Shown here: one piece after another, positions 54,298 to 64,000 of the stretch
How positions within the stretch are numbered: position 1 is the stretch's first letter
Layout of the letters: each line of letters starts with the position of its first letter
Assembly: GCA_934045075.1 (NCBI GenBank)
Contig: OW203734.1
Location: 19,074,182-19,138,181 of the forward strand
Source: Yponomeuta sedellus
Lineage: Eukaryota > Arthropoda > Insecta > Lepidoptera > Yponomeutidae
DNA length: 64,000 bases
Direction: 5' to 3'
The notes under the pieces: generated by a model
What the model saw: the letters and a program-made list of their open reading frames with translations, nothing else
What the model was told of the DNA's origin: nothing
Database searches by the model: none
Translations under genes and position numbers: made by a program

Positions 54298-55676
54298 TAA
54301 AAAGGTTTTATTCAAAGTAGCGCAGAAACTGCGGCTTTATGGACGTTACAAGTCAAACTAGGTGTCCATTTCTAAATCTACATCATTTTGTAGAAAAAAC
54401 GGACAAAAAACTCCAAACTTAGTATTTCTTTATTTAGTTAGTAGTTTCTACAATAAGATCAATGAAAATATATTATATTAATTATCGTTTATAAGCTTGC
54501 CAGAAACACGGTTGAAAAAATGTGTTAAGTACAATTTGGGGCCGGAAGAGCTACTATAACTCAAAAGATTATTTTGATGACCACGATGTCTGGAAACACA
54601 CTACAATGCATGAGTTCTAAGTTTTATAGTAAGTTTGTTTATTGTATTTATTGCTTTAAATGTATTTTCGAGTTAGCACCGGTAACTAAGTCATTTACCT
54701 TATTTAAGCCGAATACGGTACTGTAAAAACTCAATTATTATCTTTAAATAGTCATACATTAGCATGTAAGTGATTTGGAGAAATCTGTTAGCTTGCATGA
54801 GTAATTGAATAAATAAAATAAAAAATAAATAAATTTAGTTGTACTTAGTATTCGACTAACAAGATCTGTGTAATATGTCCACGACTAAGTATTTATTATT
54901 ATTGGAAATTTATTATTTATTCTGTTACTTAGGAACGGTAAAAAGACTAAGTTTGGACTTTTTTGTCCATTTTTTCTGCAAAATGTTCTAAATTTTGAAA
55001 TAGACACCTAGTTTAAGTCCGCTACTTGACTCGTATCAAATTTGACGAGATAAATTAATATTTCCTGTAGTATTTAATGTAGTAAACTGAAATATACTGA
55101 CTTTGCTAAGTAAGTATGTAGGATGGCTGCAAAATTTGCAAATAAAAAAAATATTTTCTGCTTTTAACTCGGAACGGTGAAAACGCTACCCGCCATATTG
55201 AAAGCATCTTTAGTTTGTGAACAAACCTCTGTCAGCCAGAGCCAGTGGACATTAAAGTGATCTTCACATAAATACACCCGAGTTTCAGTCGATCAAGTAT
55301 CGGGGTCTGTCTTGGCGAGTTTGAGCCAAGTTTTCCGTATGTTTATTTCACTGGGTGCACGAATCCACAACTTCCCGGGGGTCTTTATTGACATGTTTTT
55401 GCATTATTGAACACTGCAATAATGATAATTGCTATACATATTTTGCATGTAAACACGATGAAATCATGGTTGCGTCACTCATCGCTCACAGATATTGAAT
55501 GTCAAACTTTGTTTACAAGCTTTCAGGTCTTCAAAGCATAAACCATTATTAAAAATATATTTTGGTCTAATGGAAGAGATATTAACCATTTAAGACTTAC
55601 TTGAAAAGAAAGTCAAGTAGTGGATTGTAACGTTCATTAATTCGCAGTTGCTGTGCTACTTTGAATAAAACCTTTT
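54298..55676. mobile_element. Large inverted-repeat element, ~1.38 kb, non-coding
   Basis: The left end (aaaaggttttattcaaagta, gcgcagaaactgcgg, gacgttaca) is the inverted copy of the right end (tgtaacgttcattaattcgc, tactttgaataaaacctttt). A second nested inverted pair lies at about 54350-54420 and 54950-55035 (aaactaggtgtccatttc; gaaatagacacctagttt). No ORF of note is present. A single-end fragment is at 44305-44365. It is likely a non-autonomous foldback-type DNA transposon; the superfamily is unknown. Confidence 0.6.
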
Positions 55677-55821
55677 AGATCAATTAATTGACTTTATGCC
55701 CTTGCGATACGGTAGCTCAAAGCTCGCTGCGTAAAGCTTGGACTGCTGTAGTGAACCGTCAGCCTACGGTTTCTGACAAAACCTATAGATACATAGATAG
55801 ATAGAATATTCTTTATTTTAC

Positions 55822-56115
55822 ACAAGCGGTGCATGTAGCTCAGTAGATAGCACAAAAGACTCGCAACCGGGAGACCTAGGTTAGACCCCCAGTGCGGGCA
55901 TGTACAATTTCAAAGTTACGTACATTTGCGATTTTGCAGTCACAATAGAACGCGCTAACGCGCTGTGGACAGGGCCCATTAAGCTGTCAGGATGGTATAG
56001 GTTCTGGGCAAAATTACACCGTTTAAAAGCATGTCCCAGGTACTACTGCATCCGAGTTGTCCCTTCACCCATCTAGTTTAATTGAAGATGCCACTGGACG
56101 CTGTATAAAACATCT
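55822..56115 (+). mobile_element. SINE family L with tRNA-like head
   Basis: The head has 'gcatgtagctcagtagatag' (A box) and 'ctaggttagacccccagtg' (degraded B box). The body runs to 'ccactggacgctgtataaaa'. The body occurs in reverse at 3800-3945. Confidence 0.6.
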
Positions 56116-56149
56116 CATTACGCAACAATTACAGAAACAGTAATAAAAA

Positions 56150-56240
56150 TGCAGTACAATTGGCGGCCTTATTACTAAAGGCAATTTCTTCTGAACTATC
56201 CTCATTAGATTACACTCTTGTTTTGCAATTTGGATTACGT
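56150..56240 (-). repeat. LINE 3'-UTR tail, minus strand
   Basis: 'acaattggcggccttattac' is followed by 'caatttcttctgaac', the reverse of the GGCCGCC tail. Confidence 0.5.
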
Positions 56241-56398
56241 TTTCGACTTTTTTTATAAAAATACCAATTGGGCACGCGTAGTGATAAGCCCATACCCTCT
56301 GAGAGTAGACCTGTCCTACCTTACATTATAAGATTACTCATCTGCACATTTTATAGAAATTGTCGTCGTTCTAATGTTAAAATGTTTGTTCTTTTCAG

Positions 56399-57743
56399 AA
56401 CCCAAGATGATACTGAAGGAATCAATACAAGTCAGACGATTACCGATGACATTTACCTACCCGTTCAGTTTGTGGCCGGTACCCAAATATCCTGGGAGAG
56501 CAAGAATCGGTACGTAAAGTAAAAGGAAGATCAAAATTAATAAACAAAGATAAGATAATAATATTCTTTATTGTACACTGGAAAAACAAAAAAATACAAA
56601 ATTATTGCAAAAATAGGTACACAGTATAATTGGCGGCCTTATTGCTAAAAGCATGAACAACAGAATGAAAAAAACTTTTACCACAAAAAATTAAATCACC
56701 ACTCGTGATGATTTATTTTTTTATTTACATACTTGCCCACTTCACTCACTCACTCACCCACTCACTCACTCACTGACTCACTCACTTACTTAATTTATTG
56801 GCTGTCGTCGTTCGACTTTTAATGTAGATTGAAGTCATACGCTTTAGAGCCGTATACGAATTATTTGCTAATGAAATGAGAATTAGCTCCCAGCTCATAG
56901 ATGTTTACATGTTTGTGATGTCGTTGTTTCTGGTTCGCACGACACAGAGTATCCTAGTGTCGGGCCAGAAGCAATGTATGTGCCTGTATGTAACTTACTG
57001 TTATATTACGTTAATATAGAAGCTAATGGGACAACTGTGGCCGCTGACTAACCCTCCCAGTTACAAGCGTAAGCTTATGTAATGAAATGTATAATGTGAA
57101 CCTTAGAAAATACTATAATGAAATGTATCTTATTGATTGATTGTAACACATTTATTGCGGCAACGGTTACACAAAACAATAGACATACTGACTATTTAAT
57201 ACATTGAGACACCACAAAACAAAGTAAAGCAGTTAACAAAGTATTTACAAACAACGGTCGGTGCTGCTGCTGCTGCAATAGGCAGCTGACTCAGCATACT
57301 GCCGAGGGTATTATTTCTCAGCACTGATTTTCAGTCAGCGGCTGTCTCATCATGAGGGTTCCACGCGCGGCACGTCATTATATTGTAATATTATTTTATA
57401 CTTAATATAAGTAAAAAAATGAACACATACACCGATAAGAAAAAAATATTTTTAGCTAAACATGTTAGAACAAAATTAATATGACGATAATCTTATATTT
57501 AAGACCTTGATTAATGCATTTTGCTGTAATATTATTGACAAATGTTTATGCAAATAAATGTATATTTATTCTTAATGTAAAATACATTTAGTTAATTTTG
57601 TGTGGATTTTTATTCTAATGTAAAATATATAAATTTTTGACAATGGTTTAAAAGTCTCCTTGTTTTACAGATTCCGGAGAGTCACACGAGACATTCCATC
57701 TGAGAAGACGCTTAGAAAATATGAAATACAACAATTTGAGTAA
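56399..57743 (+). CDS. Last two coding exons of an unrecognised gene
   Basis: Exon 56399-56509 follows a good acceptor (gttcttttcag) and ends at a strong donor (aatcg|gtacgta). It encodes TQDDTEGINTSQTITDD, then IYLPVQFVAGTQISWESKN. Exon 57671-57743 follows 'gttttacag' and encodes FRRVTRDIPSEKTLRKY, then EIQQFE and TAA. The split CGA codon keeps the frame. The acceptor of the first exon is phase 2, so at least one more exon lies upstream. No domain was recognised. The gene would end about 1 kb before the receptor gene, in the same orientation. Confidence 0.5.
56555..56660 (-). repeat. LINE 3'-UTR tail in the intron
   Basis: 'attctttattgtacactgg' and 'ataattggcggccttattgc' mark the reverse GGCCGCC tail inside the intron of the gene above. 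Confidence 0.55.
56735..56792. repeat. (ACTC)n microsatellite
   Basis: An imperfect cactcact run of about 55 bases. Confidence 0.8.
56897..57018 (+). repeat. SINE family A tail, 5'-truncated
   Basis: It starts in the body (gatgtttacatgtttgtgat). The tRNA head is lost. Confidence 0.65.
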
Positions 57744-57894
57744 AAGATAGTGATTGCTTCCTATTTATAATATGAGGTTTTAAGTTAGGTTATTTGTTTT
57801 ATTCTAATTTGTAAGTACTTTAAATTTTTTTAAGATAAATTAATTTACATATCATATTCTGTTTTAATTATGTTTATCCATACTCGTACATAAA

Positions 57895-58055
57895 CAGCAA
57901 GCCGTTGGTGACGGCTGTCATGTAATGGCAGTCGTTAAGCCATGTCAGAGGCCTTATGGGCGGCTTGATAACTTCTGACACTAAGACCCGCTACTGTTTT
58001 ACAATCCTCCACCAACCCGGACTTGGCCCTAGTGGTGAAGTATGGCCTAACTAAA
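57895..58055 (-). repeat. Interspersed repeat family C fragment
   Basis: 'gccatgtcagaggccttatg', 'gggcggcttgataacttctg' and 'ccaacccggacttggcc'. Confidence 0.6.
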
Positions 58056-58705
58056 TACTAAAAATGTTGCCAAATATTTCATAGTCTAGCCGTAAATGAT
58101 GGCTGATGCTACCGGCCACACATTTGCAGCTACACATTTTCGTAAAAATATGGCCCGTCTAGAGGCCCCATGAGAAAAGGCCTGTGCCCTGCAGTCGGAC
58201 GTTGGCAGTCGGAGGCTACAACAAAATGGGGATCCATCTTAGGCAGTTATTTATTTTTTTCTTCTTCTTTATCTTTGCCTCGTCCCATTATTTGCTATCG
58301 GCTCTGCTCGTTCTTTTGAGGCAGCTATTTATAAAACTATATCACTTACATTTTAAGACACCTAGCGCCATCTATCCTAGCAAGAAGGAACTACTACGCT
58401 AATATCGCAGCGACCGCTACGAAATGTGTACTAATGGAAGTTCCGCGTAGCACCACTCTGTAGCCGCCAATCTTATTTATTTATATCCTTTATTTCCAAG
58501 GACGTAAGGCTCAAAGAATCTATAGAAACGTTTTTAGTAAAGTGGCTCTTATATCACAAGTTTTTAGGTCCAAATTCACAGTTATAGGCTAAAAGTGCAA
58601 TTGTATTGATTTCGCATGCGCCAATCTCGCCCACATCTCAGAGGCGTGCAGCATCTGTGTTGTCAACATGGTTTTTGGCCGAATTAACTAGAAAATACAG
58701 TGAAA

Positions 58706-62741
<4,036 letters not shown>

Positions 62742-62765
62742 GTAAGCATTTATTTTATTTATATT

Positions 62766-62938
62766 CTTGGCTCGAGCGACTCCGTTCTTCGCAAGGCAAG
62801 ACAAGCTATTGGTGCCGGCTGCCGTCGACAGATGGCTGTCGTTAAGCCAAGTCAGAAGCCTTAGGGCGGCTTGAAAACTTCTGAGTGTAAGTCCAGCCAA
62901 GTCCTGCAAGTCTCCACCAATCCGGACTTGGCCACCGG
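62766..62938 (-). repeat. Family C copy just after receptor exon 3
   Basis: 'ggtgccggctgccgtcgaca' and 'gggcggcttgaaaacttctg' begin about 25 bases past the donor. The copy stops abruptly at 'cggacttggccaccgg', where the GC-rich island starts. Confidence 0.6.
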
Positions 62939-63345
62939 GTTTCCTCGCCCGCGGCTTGGACGTGGCGAGAGAAGTCGGCGAGGCTGGCGGGGTGGGCGTC
63001 GGGCGGCCTTCTGGAGTGGTGGTGGCGTGCGCTAGGCGGATGCGGCGGTCTTCGGCAGCGTTACGTTGATATGGCGCCGGTGTTCTAATCGCGATAAGAC
63101 GTGCGGTGGTCGCGGCCTTGGTCGCGGTGGCACGAGGCGTGGGGGTAGCCGTGGCATGCCCTGTTGCGGTGGGTGCAGTGGGCCCACGGGGCGACCTAGG
63201 TGGAGCGCCTGTCACGCCAGGGCGTGGATCTCCACGCCTGGGGCCCGGGTCGGCAGGGCGTGACGCAGTGGGAGAGGCGCTGGCCGCGCAGAGGCGCGGA
63301 TCTTGGCGGCCCTCCGGTTTGCTTTGAGGCGCTGGCGGCTGTAGA
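62939..63345. other. GC-rich island of unknown origin in receptor intron 3
   Basis: About 400 bp of very GC-rich sequence interrupts an AT-rich intron. The minus strand stays open for ~150 codons, rich in Pro, Ala, Thr and Arg, as in gag-like ORF1 segments of some LINEs or in composition-driven false ORFs. No motif was recognised. A decayed retroelement segment is most likely. Confidence 0.45.
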
Positions 63346-63394
63346 ATTAATTTTACCGAAAGCAAGTACTTGGTGCCGTCAAGAACATTCTTTT

Positions 63395-63665
63395 GTGTAG
63401 CCTATTAACGTCCAGGGGCACAGGCCTTCTCTCAGAAACAAAGTATGGCCTTGTGTGCCCACCGCGGATTGGCAATTTCAAGCGTTAAGTTATTTGAAGC
63501 TAACCCAGAACATCATTATCAACCCATTACGTCCCCACCGAGGGGCACCGGTCTCTTCCTGCATGAAGGTTAGGCAATACTCCACGGGGACTGAGTCCGG
63601 GTTCGTGGAGGGTGACGTGGCAGGCCTTACTGTCAGAAGTTATCAAGCCCAGATAGCTTAAAACT
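63395..63665 (+). repeat. Family J tail and family C 5' part
   Basis: 'tgtagcctattaacgtccag' and 'ggcacaggccttctctcag' lead into 'acgtccccaccgaggggcac' and 'gtcagaagttatcaagccc'. Confidence 0.55.
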
Positions 63666-63772
63666 TTTTTTAAACCTCGTCGGAGGTAACTGCAGGCAGG
63701 CGGGCTTTACTGTCAGAAGTTATCAAGCCCAGATAGCTTAAAACTTTTTTTAAACCGCTTCGGAGGTAACTG
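63619..63772. repeat. ~78-bp tandem duplication
   Basis: The segment 'actgtcagaagttatcaag' to 'cggaggtaactg' occurs twice (about 63628-63691 and 63709-63772) with two or three differences. Confidence 0.75.
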
Positions 63773-64000
63773 TAATATATCTTGAGAAATGTTATACGTA
63801 GGAATATGGCTTGATGCATTGATATTAGTAAATTGAATATAATATTAAAAATCTGCTTCAAAATCAGAATCAGCAATAATGGAAAATATATGCTAATCTA
63901 TCACGTTGTTTCCGTACTACTTTTTTTTCCGAATTCCTATTAACGAGTTGTGTCATAAGTTCGATTTTTTTTATAAGAACAATTTAATTTTTTTTAAGCT
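63773..64000. other. Receptor intron 3, nothing recognised
   Basis: AT-rich intronic sequence to the window edge. Confidence 0.5.

Overview
The window looks like a moth or butterfly (Lepidoptera) chromosome segment. It is AT-rich and gene-poor, and it is saturated with tRNA-headed SINEs, truncated non-LTR retrotransposon (LINE) tails, palindromic miniature DNA transposons (MITEs) and Penelope-like fragments. Genes have short exons with GT-AG introns. The Lepidoptera call is inference from the insect-type proteins and repeat types. No tools were available, so family names come from reading the sequence.

Two genes are secure. (1) Ribosomal protein L17 (RpL17), + strand, has three coding exons between 30780 and 35138 that join in frame to 187 residues. 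Its large second intron is a repeat sink, and its last splice acceptor is duplicated. (2) The 5' part of a nicotinic acetylcholine receptor alpha subunit (alpha2-like), + strand, has a signal-peptide exon at 58706-58757 and ligand-domain exons at 61842-62035 and 62613-62741. The gene runs off the right edge.

Four less certain host loci were read from splice phase and composition. They are a minus-strand coiled-coil protein split into two ORFs by an apparent one-base shift (36326-36873); the last two exons of an unrecognised gene (56399-57743); a possible two-exon 3' end (23397-23544 and 26376-26443); and a signal-peptide-like exon (41857-41953).

Layout. 1-13 kb: SINEs, MITEs, a short Penelope-like element with a GIY-YIG ORF, and LINE tails. 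13.67-15.72 kb: a minisatellite array with higher-order structure. 16-23 kb: a TTAA-flanked MITE, three head-to-tail LINE tails, a Penelope terminal palindrome and SINEs. 23-30 kb: candidate exons, then a long featureless AT-rich stretch. 30.5-35.2 kb: RpL17. 35.2-37 kb: a hAT remnant and the coiled-coil gene. 37-56 kb: dense repeats, including a 364-bp triplication, a poly(A)-tailed GC-rich retroelement end with a target-site duplication, and RT fragments. 56-58 kb: the unrecognised two-exon 3' end. 58.7-62.8 kb: the receptor exons, with an 887-bp uninterrupted ATTT tract in intron 1. 62.9-63.4 kb: a GC-rich island.

The genes do not form a pathway or operon. No CRISPR array, rRNA or convincing functional tRNA was seen; every tRNA-like stretch looks like a SINE head.
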